A stretch of 64,000 nucleotides of DNA, taken from positions 373,616 through 437,615 of the forward strand of contig NW_006921533.1 in NCBI RefSeq assembly GCF_000340215.1, written 5' to 3'. Source of the stretch: Pseudocercospora fijiensis CIRAD86 (lineage: Eukaryota > Ascomycota > Dothideomycetes > Mycosphaerellales > Mycosphaerellaceae). The notes below the pieces were generated by a model. It ran no database searches and had not been told where the DNA came from. It worked only from the letters and a program-made list of their open reading frames with translations. Each line of letters opens with the position of its first letter. Position 1 is the first letter of the stretch. Both the position numbers and the translations under genes were made by a program. Positions 11,499 to 20,780 of this stretch are shown here, piece by piece.

Positions 11499-11968
11499 TG
11501 AGGGACGATCAGCAATCTCAATACTCCTATCGCTGCGTCAGGTCGGTTGCGAACCCAAGTTTCAAAATGTCGACTTGATCTATTGCCATTGCAGTCATCA
11601 CTCAAGTCGTCACCAATTCGCAGGAGAAAGATGTTGTTGCCATAGAAGTAACGCAAACTTTCGTCTCGGATTATGGGACATGTCTGAGTTAGGGCAATGA
11701 GGCGAGTTCGTTGTGATGGCGTTCCTGTGGAGTGGGACGGGTTTGTGAGAGTGAAGAGCCAAGGCCAGTAGATGCGATCAGATGCGTAGAACTGTAGATA
11801 TCCTGTACCCTCTTGAATTGCCGACTCGTACGTATAGATACTTCCAAACTCCACGTTGAAGATATTCTCTATTGGAAGAACGAGTCCGTAGATGCGGTTG
11901 CGTATTTCTGGAGGAAGGCGCAGGAGAGGATTTGAGCTCCGATTGTCGAAAGCACTAGCAGACTCCAT
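11396..11968 (-). CDS. F-box/2EXR-like protein
   Basis: Start set at ATG 11968, giving MESASAFDNRSSN then PLLRLPPEIRNRIYGLVL and, 70 residues on, LTQTCPIIRDESLRYFYGNNIF. This is the standard pairing of the fungal F-box-like/2EXR family. The frame ends after 190 codons in a low-quality Pro/Ser/Arg tail, and a second open frame (10980-11498) overlaps this end, so the true C-terminus may lie there. The protein is likely an adaptor or regulatory protein of unknown target. Third member of this family within 7 kb. Confidence 0.6.
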   Translation of the reverse strand: MESASAFDNRSSNPLLRLPPEIRNRIYGLVLPIENIFNVEFGSIYTYESAIQEGTGYLQFYASDRIYWPWLFTLTNPSHSTGTPSQRTRLIALTQTCPIIRDESLRYFYGNNIFLLRIGDDLSDDCNGNRSSRHFETWVRNRPDAAIGVLRLLIVPQWNCQHQERLGPEIGTWNPSRSTLAPAPCNPGRL

Positions 11969-12627
11969 TGTCAATGACGTGAAGAGGCATAGAATGTGAC
12001 TCGGCCTCATTAAACAAGTAAATAATGTGAAGGCTTGCCAGGCGTTCAAGTAATGAGAGGAGCTCTAAACACGTATAAGTTGTTGGTCGTTCTAGCTCCG
12101 CATCCTTTGGCGTAGGAGCTGCAGCCTTGTCGTTCTCGCATCAGGCATACATAATGCAGTCGTGGCAGCTACAGTACAAGTCAAAGCATTTGATAGATGA
12201 CCATTGGTCTATCTACCATCAGGCAGAAGGCTTTGTTCGTGGCATGCACAGTGCATACATGCAATTCTCGTGGTAACGCGAAGAAGCGCACCAAGAATCG
12301 ATTCTGCTCATTCGAGGCATGCTTGGCTTGGCGCTGGTGTCTGCGCTGAGCGTCCCGAAGGCAGGTGCATCCTTGCTCATAATGCACAACTCATAGACCA
12401 TGTCTAGCCTTCTTGTAGCCAATTTATCTATCCTCATCTGCTCATGAAAGCGCGATAGCATGAGGGATGCCACGCGATCGGTACCGCTCTCGTTCTGGCA
12501 ACAAGCCGCGCGAGCTGTGCCGCAGGACCTGGGTGGTACACAGCATTTGGCTGGTTTGATCCATTACTGTTGTCTTCGGTCCAGGGGATTGTAGAGAACT
12601 TTGGAGGTCATAAAGTCCAAAAATGTC
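11969..12627. other. Intergenic, no supported gene
   Basis: Promoter side of the F-box-like gene and 3' flank of alb1. Only short overlapping frames; no domain or repeat seen. Confidence 0.5.
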
Positions 12628-13265
12628 TCAAGTAATGTCCTCCAAATCTTCCGGCTGAGCGTGCTGCGACACCCAAGCCGGTGCTCCAGATATTGCTTGA
12701 GCTGGCTTTGATGGTTCTTCCTCAGCTCCAGACATCTCTGTACTTCGAATCGGCAGTGGCTGCTCCAAATCTGGCACCATCTGTTCGTCGCCGTCGCGAT
12801 CCCGTTCCTCCATGCCACTATCCTCTCTCAGCTTGGCAAGATTTGTCGCAAGAGCATCCCGCTGCGCCTCCTTCACAGCGACCAATTTGCCATTCAGCTC
12901 CTCCCAGTCCGGATTCCTGCTCTTGACAGCCTTTCCTCGCTTCTTACTATCCGCGATCTTCTTTTCCAGCTTTTCAGCATTTTCGTCGGCTCGCTCCATC
13001 CCCTTCTGCTGGCGCAGCTTCTGAGCTCTGGTAAGCTGCTGTTTCTTTTGCTTCTTCTGGATGCCTGAGTTCTGCACGCTGTGTAGCCATGGCTTGTAGT
13101 CGCTTTGCTCAGCAGGAGTCTTGCTTGTGAGCAGGTCCTTTGAAGGTGGTGCTTCACCGCGGCGGGCAGCGCGAGAGTGCACTGAGACTTCTGCGAAAAT
13201 GTTAGAGGTGTTCTCATAACGTTGTGCGATTTTAAATATCTACCTCGCTTCTTTGCCTTGGCCAT
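12628..13265 (-). CDS. alb1: Ribosome biogenesis protein Alb1
   Basis: Two exons: 13244-13265 (MAKAKKR plus one base) and 12628-13190, joined over a 53-bp intron (GTAGAT donor, TCTAAC branch, CGCAG acceptor); 194 residues. After splicing the protein reads VSVHSRAARRGEAP, NSGIQKKQKKQQLTRAQKLRQQKGMERADENAEKLEKKIADSKKR and SRNPDWEELN, the known Alb1 pattern. Alb1 works with Arx1 on pre-60S particles, from nucleus to cytoplasm. The protein is highly charged with a long coiled helix and an acidic C-terminal tail. The tiny first exon carrying MAKxK is typical of the family in ascomycetes. Confidence 0.85.
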
Positions 13266-13868
13266 ATCCGCTATGCTGGAGTGTGGATGACCATGTAGCA
13301 GCACAGGAAATGCAGGTTCCAGAAAATGTCGAGCCGGAGGAAAGCTCGGCTCAAATCCGGCCGAAATATTTCCGCAAGGTTCACTCCCTTTGCACTGGAA
13401 GCCGTCTTGTGAACCAACATGACCTTTCTCGATGCTCGACGCGAAGTCAGCGAAGCCTACGACGTATTAACGCTCTCAATGGGCACTTGAACTCTCCAAT
13501 ACAAGCCAGCTGGAAGCCTAGGCGTCAAGCCAGCATCGATAACAGTACGGCCATGACTTGGACGGCTATGGAGAAGAGCCCGCGAATGCACGCAGACACA
13601 AGCTTGAGGTTCCATCGACTAGGAATGATTTACTAGTGTTCATGATGGTCATTAAATGATCATCATCATTGGTGTCTAGCTGGGTGTGGTATACAAAAAT
13701 CGAAGGGTTCGGTATCCACCCAAACGCCGCGAATAAAGCATTCCCACGCCATGGACCAGTCATTTGCAAATGCTCTCGCAGGATACGACTGAGCCTCAAA
13801 GCTTCCATGCACCGCCAATGTTGCATCCTGTGCCAGCTGCTTGGAGCGTCCCCAACCCGGCTGACTCT
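13266..13868. other. Intergenic, no supported gene
   Basis: A plus-strand frame at 13253-13636 overlaps the alb1 start and has no domain. No repeat seen. Confidence 0.45.
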
Positions 13869-14258
13869 CTACTCGAAGATGGAATCATGCTCAAAGGCTA
13901 TACGGCTGCTGTCCCTCTTGTAAACCGCATCGGGATCAAACTCGGTAGTCCCGTCTCTCCTGTACACAGCATCTGAGGCACAGAGTCAGCATTCGATCCA
14001 ATTTGTTGCTTTGCGAGGCTCCATACCAGGATTAAACTCGGTCGTACCATCTCTCCTGGTCTTATAGACAGCATCAGGATCGAACTCAGTGGTACCGTCT
14101 CGTCTTGAAAGCGCATCGGAAGCTTGTGTATTGTCTTTGATGATCTTTAGCTGAATGTTTTCGAACCTCGAAATCGGCACGTTCTTACGGGGTTCAATGA
14201 CGACCGGCGCGGCCATGGCCACTTGGATCAACGCAAGCGCAAGCATGAGGAAGGTCAT
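13869..14258 (-). CDS. Secreted repeat precursor, candidate dikaritin-type RiPP precursor
   Basis: Two exons: 14027-14258 (ATG at 14258) and 13869-13972, joined across a 54-bp intron (GTATGG donor, CTGAC branch, CTCAG acceptor) lying inside an Asp codon; 111 residues. A signal peptide covers residues 1-17 (cleavage after AMA). A leader to residue 51 follows, then three cores of DGT-TEF-(D/N)PDAVY at 54-65, 70-81 and 84-95. The cores are preceded by Arg-Arg and followed by Lys-Thr-Arg-Arg, Arg-Arg and Lys-Arg, the sites expected for Kex2 plus Kex1 trimming. A 14-residue tail ends in acidic residues. Each core has one Phe and one Tyr, residue types cyclised by UstYa oxidases in known dikaritins. 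It is head-to-head with the UstYa-like gene at 15277. Product unknown; no known core matches from memory. Confidence 0.78.
13914..14105 (-). repeat. Three tandem core-peptide repeats in the precursor gene
   Basis: Units run 14105-14064, 14057 through the intron to 13962, and 13961-13914, each RR plus a 12-residue core. Comparing codons by eye, units 1 and 3 differ at eight synonymous positions with identical protein. Unit 2 differs from unit 1 at six synonymous positions and one replacement (Asp to Asn). This is a protein-level repeat, not a recent DNA duplication. Confidence 0.85.
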
Positions 14259-15276
14259 GATGGGCACTTTTGATTTGGTCTTACTCGGCAAGTTTGGTTG
14301 TTGCAATGCTCAAGTCGGACGGTGAGTGTGAAGATGAAGGTTCCAACGGAGCATCGGACAGTGAGTGTGAAGATGAAGGTTCCAACGGAGCATCGGACAG
14401 TGAAGAAGATACATAAGACATGCGGACCGCCAACGTCTACAAGTCTTATCTGAATAGCTCTCCCTCTAGCCGACCTTGCCACGATGGCAGACTCCACGCC
14501 GCCCACAACCAACTGGTTACATCGCCCTGATCGGCAGAGATTCGCGCTGACACGGCCCCAACCAAAGATGTAGCGGAAGTCCACTACCCACCTAGGAACA
14601 TGCGTCTGGAGCGCGTGGCCATCCCAAAAAATCCCAAATGACTTCAAGGCTCACCTACCTGGTTCAGCTTCTCCGCACTGGTAGCTGCATACCACTGTTA
14701 CGGCAACGGCGGCATTTAGAATACTTCTCAACGACATCCTGCATCAGGAACAAACAACGGGGATCTGAGGACTCGCGTGTGAATGGCGTCAAATAAGCAA
14801 AGCTGATCAATCCGACAGAAATATCCCACCGAGGCTGAAGTGGGTAAGGTGTAGCTTTGCTGGACGAAAAAGGCACAGCTTTTTCAAATGTGGCCAATGG
14901 CTGAGGGCAAATCGTGTTGATCCTTCGGTTTCGATCACGCAAAACTTGCCGTCATCGAATCCCTCGGTGTGCAACAGTCCCTGTTGCAACTTCCATCCAT
15001 GCCGAATCTGCCAACCGGAAAGTGAGAAACAGCCCGAAGGATCCAAGAGGATCTTCCGAATATGCCGATCTGAAGGATTCTTAGACTTCGCGCCGGTCCG
15101 CTTTATGCTTCTCCAGCAGCGTGCGGCTATGTCCAGCCACATGGTCATCAAACGGCTTAGGGTTGTTGCTCAGAGTTCGAGCTCGTGGTGCGGGCAAGAG
15201 ATGCAGGGGCAAAGTCGTGTAGCGGAGCTCGATTTCCAAGCTGCTAGGCATCGAACACACCCCAGACACAGTAAAG
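14259..15276. promoter_or_regulatory. Divergent intergenic region between precursor and UstYa-like gene
   Basis: The 1,018 bp between the two start codons would carry both promoters. It holds a 39-bp tandem repeat (14316-14403). Minus-strand frames at 14664-14942 and 14807-15151 have no recognised domain; I do not call them genes. Co-regulation is inferred from the head-to-head arrangement only. Confidence 0.45.
14316..14403. repeat. 39-bp tandem repeat, about 2.2 copies
   Basis: Starts of the unit (CGGAC) are at 14316, 14355 and 14394; the first two units differ at about one base. It lies 60-145 bp upstream of the precursor start codon. Because 39 is a multiple of three it also reads as a short plus-strand ORF (ATG at 14308) rich in Asp, Glu and Ser. 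Confidence 0.8.
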
Positions 15277-16097
15277 ATGGAGCTCGATGAGGAGATCCCG
15301 TTTCTTGAAGAAGAGAAGAGGAACAGACATCCGGAACTGGGAAGTGAGAGATCAGGATTGCCCAAATGCCCAAGAAAACAGCAAAGATGGCTATGGATAT
15401 CTGTCGTCACGAACGCGATACTCCTCAAAGCATGTCTCTTTCTGGTGTTCTTGCTGGCGTTTAAGCAGACGAATGACGATACATCCACAATTCCTGAACC
15501 ATACTGTAAGGCATAAATTACTGAAGTGACAGCCAAACTCTCCTAACACTCCATCCAGCTCCAGTCAACAATGCAATCGAATACGAATACCGCAGAATCG
15601 TCGCAAATGACACAACAATGGTCGGAAAACCAAACCCAGCCTGGGAATCCCGCATGTCCAACCTCCTCAACAACACCTTACTCTCAATCTCCCAAACCGA
15701 ACTCGACCTCGCCAACACAACCTCCATACCCTTGAAATCATCGACCCGGCAGTACGCCGGCGGTTTAGGCGTAGCACACAACATCCACTGCGTCAAAAAA
15801 CTCAAACAATTTTTGTATTTCCATCATTTCTACCCAGAAGTCGAAATCGGGAGTTCACATTATGAGTATCTGCAATATCACGCGGATCATTGTTTGAATT
15901 TCTTGTTGCAGAGCATGATGTGTCATATGGATACGAGTTTGTATACGCTTGTTTGGGTGCCTGGGGAGGATGGGGAGACAATGGTTGTGAAGCATCGAGA
16001 ACCGGGTGTGCAGAAATGTGTGAATTGGGACAAGGTGCAAGGGTGGATGCGGGAGAGGGCGGTGAGTAGCGAGATGATGGTTGGACCGGGTGGGTAA
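15277..16097 (+). CDS. UstYa-like (DUF3328) oxidase
   Basis: Two exons: 15277-15505 and 15559-16097, with GTAAGG donor, CCTAACAC branch and TCCAG acceptor; 255 residues. A charged cytosolic head is followed by a membrane helix at about residues 39-62, then the lumenal domain beginning EPYSPVNNAIEYEYR. The two HxxHC motifs of the family are intact: HNIHC at 150-154 and HADHC at 184-188. These His residues are thought to bind copper in the UstYa/UstYb enzymes that oxidise and cyclise ribosomal peptides. The intron position, just after the PYS motif, is shared with the gene at 20781-21844. It is head-to-head with the repeat precursor. UstYa-like proteins also occur in other secondary-metabolite clusters, so the substrate is inferred from context. 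Confidence 0.9.
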
Positions 16098-17057
16098 GTG
16101 AAGTGGTAGAAAGATCACGTCACATGTCCACGCAGCAAGAGATTCCAGCGTTCAGCAAGCGCTGTTGGAGGTGAAGGCCGGTGCCCGACGGCCAAACGAC
16201 CAGAAAGGCAGAAAGCCAGACGGCGGCACTGTCCCAGTTGGCAGTGCCGGAAGCTGAGGATCGAGGCACATCGCACTCATCACCACTTTCCTCGCGATGA
16301 AGGACGCGGGCGGCGGCACCCTTACGGCCATACCATACCAGCATACTGTATACAGAAAGCCGCTCTACGGAAGAATCCTTCAACTTCCCTTTGCCCAGCA
16401 AAGTTGGTACACATCTTGCTATAGAGAAAAGCACATGCAAAGTGGTCCCGGACTTACGGTGACCCTCTGTAGATGACTATCCGGGGTTGCGTCAGCCCAC
16501 TTCACCCCTCTTACTATCCAGCCTTGTCTCGGCTTCCTGTATATGGCAGTTTATGCACAAGAGCCTCTGTAGGTCCCCGCGACCGCGGAGTTGAGTGCGA
16601 CTGACGAAACCCCGGATAGGAGTCTGGTATACGAGTTGACTGTTGACGTTCCGTGCCCTGTGTCATCATCATAATGTATACAGGGTACCACCTGCATACA
16701 AGAAGATACCAACATCCCCAATGATCAGAAGTCTCAGCGTTGAGGTTTGCGTCCGCAGCACAAAGTTTGAACTTTGCATTCGACTGGTCATAGACGGCGC
16801 CGGAACGCCGCAACAAGCCCTGCGAGATACTGAAAGCTGCATGGCTACTCCTTCCCCTATGTGAGAGCTCTTCGTGTTCAACGTGTTGGACTTTGCAGAT
16901 GCTATCTTCCCCTAGTATCAGCGGTCGTAGCAACAGAGCATCCGCGGAAGGATCGCTTATGCCGGCCGTGCATCGAGTCATCGACCCTGTATCAAAATTG
17001 CAACAAGCCATGTCAATGCTCGTCTGGAATGGTACTTACGCGAGCATCTGTCAGCAA
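16098..17057. other. Intergenic, no supported gene
   Basis: A minus-strand frame at 16514-17011 (165 codons) has no domain, no start context and an unlikely composition. Nothing else is supported. Confidence 0.45.
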
Positions 17058-17136
17058 GCAACAACTAGTAATCTTAACCAGCAACAAATGGTAATCTTAG
17101 CCGGCAACACCTAGTAATCTCGGCCGGCAACAACTT
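17058..17136. repeat. 23-bp tandem repeat, about 3.4 copies
   Basis: Three full units begin GCAACA at 17058, 17081 and 17104, and a fourth starts at 17127. Each contains (A/G)GTAATCT followed by CC(A/G)GC. Copies differ at two to five positions. Confidence 0.8.
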
Positions 17137-17139
17137 GAG

Positions 17140-18240
17140 AATGATCTGAGATTATGCGCCAAGGCTACAGAGGCTCTTGGGCATAGACTGCCATATACAG
17201 GAGCTTGCGACGAGAGTTATAGCAGGTGTCTAGAGCGAGTGCGAAATAACGATCAGAATTCTGCCTTAGGTTGTGTAGGAGGCTAGGCGAGGGTTCAATT
17301 GTTAAAGGGCGCTCTCTTACAAAATCTAGCTCGGCCTCTAATTGGTGGAAATCAAAAAGAAACGTTACGTGCCGAGCTACTAATCCTACTATTAGTAGTT
17401 CTAGAAATCAAAAACACAAATTACGTGCCGAATGCGATAATATCATAATACAACGACGACAGCAAATACGGCGGCGGCACAATGTATAGCAGCGACAGAA
17501 TGCACGGCGGCGACAGAATAATAATGCACGGCGACACAATGGTAATACTTCAGAGCCACGCGACAATTCGCACTCTTCGCTAGACTATATAGGCAAGTTC
17601 CACTGGCTCTGAGAATATCCTTGTAATGCATACCTACTGTCCCCAAGGTTCTAGAACTATCGCAAGCTATAGACGGACTTTTGTTGTCCCCTTTCACCTA
17701 ATCGAGGTAGAGCTTCTGCGATCTGTCAGCTTCTACCATCTAGCTTCTGCGATCTGGGCACAACAAGACACGGTAACCCCCACTATTGATATACAGTATC
17801 AACTAGCATAAGCTCGGCAGTTAGTTCAAAAAAAAGATCATCGCTAGATATTGTCATATTGATCGATCTTGATCGATCAAGGCTAGGTTACAGAGACAAC
17901 GTGGAAATCACGACAGTGTCTGGACGTATCGGAAGGCTACCAATTTCTCCCTATTCTGGGCTGGCAAGGGCCTAGGCCAATTGACACCTCGGCTTGACTG
18001 TTACGCTGTTATATTCTAGCCCTTCGATTCGTGTATACGCTGTATGCTGCGCTTGCCGGGTGGTGAGCCGAACTTCCGGCCTGGTGAGTTCACCAGCATC
18101 CTTCACTGCAACTAACTAGGCTGCGACGTTCGACAATACGACGCGGACTTCGCGGACATTCACTTCCAGCCTGGAAAGCTGCAGGGGGGCCACACCGGCA
18201 CATCTCGAAGCTTCGGAACCTAGCTAACACGGCTGGTCTA
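17140..18240. other. Probable degenerate transposable-element relic
   Basis: Composition changes here to CTAG- and TA-rich sequence with no long frame. Two related segments (about 17340-17373 and 17400-17432) share GAAATCAAAAA and TTACGTGCCGA. A plus-strand frame reads arginine/glutamine-rich repeats like a retrotransposon gag end. A CTTCTGCGATCTG motif occurs twice (17712 and 17746). No element boundary could be set. Confidence 0.35.
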
Positions 18241-18582
18241 CCAGTTGTTCACCCCGTACATTACATCATCCTCGAGTGGTAGCAATGCATTGGTGTTCGA
18301 GTCGACATTCGTCCTACGCCTACAGGTCTCGAAATGTATACTTCACCATTCGAATCGACCGTCAATTGCTCTTCGAAACAGAATAGTAATGACGGAAAAC
18401 GAGTTAAGTAGCTATAGACAGACCATCGAGTTGAATTATTATACATATAAACTCAGGAGACAAAAAAACAGGGCGTGATATCTTAGAACTCGTCTCGCAA
18501 ACCAGCCTTCCTCTTTTAGGCAGTGCAAGATATTTGAAACCCTTGATATAGTGAAGTTGAGCATGCTAACTCGTGGAGCTGT

Positions 18583-18640
18583 ATACATACATATATATAG
18601 CTCTCTCTATCTCTCTCTTCCTCTCTTCCTTTCGTTCTAT
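18583..18640 (+). promoter_or_regulatory. TATA box and CT-rich tract of the small secreted protein gene
   Basis: A TATACATACATATATATAG stretch at 18582-18600 is followed by about 35 bp of almost pure C/T. The ATG lies about 100 bp beyond. TATA followed by a CT tract marks strongly expressed fungal genes. Confidence 0.55.
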
Positions 18641-18702
18641 AACAACAATATATCATCCTTTACGATTGCAAAGCCCAAGCACAACACAAGCAAAAACACA
18701 AG

Positions 18703-18948
18703 ATGCAGAACTTCTCGATCACCCTCCTCCTCACTCTCCTAGTAGCCTCCTTTACTAGCAATATCTTCGGTCTTGCTGCTTGCGGAGAGGCCGCTCCAAA
18801 CTGCTGCGGTAGTGGGTAAGTAGTATACCTCAGGAAGACGCACTGTAGTCGAGATCGTTCGTAAATTTACTAATGAGCCATCAGTTCATGCTCGTGCCAT
18901 GCTTATAAGTGTTCTCAGCTAAGCCTTCCGTCCTGCAGCGGCTGCTAG
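18703..18948 (+). CDS. Small secreted cysteine-rich protein, effector candidate
   Basis: Two exons, 18703-18815 and 18885-18948, flank a 69-bp intron with consensus GTAAGT donor, TTACTAAT branch and CAG acceptor; product 58 residues. A clear signal peptide (MQNFSITLLLTLLVASF...) ends near Ala25. The mature part of about 33 residues has eight cysteines spaced C-x7-CC-x4-C-x-C-x4-C-x7-C-x2-C and ends in Cys. That density implies four disulfides and an apoplastic protein. I do not recognise the family. A TATA box plus CT tract upstream supports expression. It lies between the two UstYa-like genes, so a link to that pathway is possible but unproven; an effector role is inferred from size, secretion and cysteines. 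It is too short and split for ordinary ORF calling. Confidence 0.8.
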
Positions 18949-20780
18949 GTATGAATTTTTGATCCGCAGCGTCTAGGCAGTGCTGACCAACTCTAGACTC
19001 GGCATCGTTCTATGAACAAATTTTTGTCGTACTATGGCAGGAACACACGGATTGGAGTTTAGGAGGCTCGTGGCCAACTGAATGAGTCCTTACAGCTAAC
19101 GGACGCTTCCGTTTGCCGAGTGGTTATTCTCGGTATTGTGCTTACCTGGGAGGATGCTAAGGAAATGGGGAGCAGGAAGATTGATGATGTGAATCTCTTT
19201 TCTGTATTTAGGAACGACGAGATGCACTTGTTGCATCGAGGCGCTCAACTGTGATTGAAATTAAACCAACCCTTCGTTCTCCTGAGACCGCATGACTCCA
19301 TTCATTCATTCATTCATTCGATCATACCTCGATGCAGCTCCCTTGCGTGCGGGAGACGCTTTGCTCTCATCTACCTCCTTGCAAGGAGGAAAGCTGTAGC
19401 AAATTCCCTGGTCAAAACTCTTTACACGAAGCACTTTCGCCAGTGATGATGTGAGACGATACCATGAGAGCCGTCTTTACTTCCGGCCGAAGACAACCCT
19501 CACCTGTGGTCGACGGCATTTGCCGCCCTCCTGCCTCGCACCTGGCTGTCGTCGCAGTGTTCGAGATTGCTGTTCGACGCTCTGCCTCGCTGTCGTCGTA
19601 GTTTACTGCTTCAATCACCTCCTCGGTGCTTAACATTGTCCTCAGGTCGCTCGTTGATGCCTTGTGGATCATCTTGTCACAATCTCGTTCGTCCCAGCAG
19701 AACCAAACAATGTACTTCACGTTCTGCTGTCTCTGGCAACACTGACAAAGTGGGCTCGGACGGTCGAGGGGCCTCTCTTCTCGCCAATTCGTCGTTGAGG
19801 CTAATATGTTCCGTCAAAGCTCATCGTAACGGACAGACGTCACCCTCAGAAGATCCTGCTCGAGCTCTGTCTCCACTCAGACCTCCAGCGGAAGGCATAA
19901 GAGGCTCCGTTGGAGCCGTTCTTGCAAAACAGGCACCTACGGAGCGTCTGAAAGGAGTCGAGGGAGATCAGAAGAGTCCAGATAACAACACAGTCAAGCC
20001 GGACACGCGCGACATCGACCAGCCTACGTCGGTGACTTGCGCAAGGCACAGGAAGAGCAGAAGGAGATGGATGTAACATTACACCGTTCGACGCTCTCCT
20101 CTCCTCATCGTCCAATCGATCCTGTCAGCTACCTCCTTCTCGAGCTCTTCTTGTAGACTTCCTTTCACCCTCCACCTTCCACTGTAACTTCCATCTCCAT
20201 TTGACGTTTGACGTCAACTTTAGCGTCGATCGGCACTTTCGGGATCTTCTGCATATACCTAGTCTAGTGTGTAGAAGGAGTGGGCGCAAGGAGTTTAGTG
20301 TCGATGGCGTGGATGTCCGATATTGAACCGAATGGTTGGACGGAAAGAGCTGAGCCTACCTATCTGCCACGCTAAGAAGCACGCTGAGAATGGTTGGAAA
20401 GAGCCCATCTACCACAGAAAAAAGCTCCTTGCGCTCAAAACAGCAAGGGACTAGCTGGAATAGAGATGGCCTGGCAGCTTACACACACACGTTTTTCAAC
20501 CAGGCTCGAGCCTTCGATGGATCGAGATGTGGCAGGAATACAACTCGTAGGCCTTGTGACTTACCCTTCGATGGAGGATCAAGATTTGGCAAAAATACAT
20601 GGCGTACACCTTACGACTTTCCCTCAGAAGTCCTGTCGATCCATCCAGACACAGACAGCTTCCATCCACCTTCGATATCTCATCTTGAATCCTTCACATT
20701 CACAGTAGGTAGCATATATCATTCACATCGCCAAACTACACATCGCTAAAGCACACATCCCCATCGCAAAACTCACTCCC
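18949..20780. other. Long intergenic stretch with weak frames
   Basis: Contains an ATTC microsatellite (19300-19319) and overlapping frames on both strands (for example 19567-20076 plus, 19412-19720 minus) without domains or signal peptides. A plus-strand frame at 20390-20749 holds two imperfect 18-residue repeats (see findings). No gene is called. Confidence 0.45.
19300..19319. repeat. ATTC microsatellite
   Basis: Five tandem ATTC units, 20 bp. Confidence 0.9.

Noticed and set aside
13253..13636. Plus-strand frame of 127 codons at the alb1 start
   Set aside because: Overlaps the alb1 first exon in antisense and shows no family features or start context.
13898..14116. Minus-strand 72-codon frame over the precursor repeats
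   Set aside because: Alternate frame of the same repeats; the spliced model explains the sequence with signal peptide and conserved cores.
14255..14647. Minus-strand frame with repeated CSVGTFIFTLTVR
   Set aside because: The repeat is a by-product of the 39-bp DNA tandem repeat; the frame overlaps the precursor start and has no signal peptide.
15081..15536. Minus-strand frame of 151 codons
   Set aside because: Antisense of UstYa-like exon 1, which has a clear membrane helix and splice signals on the plus strand.
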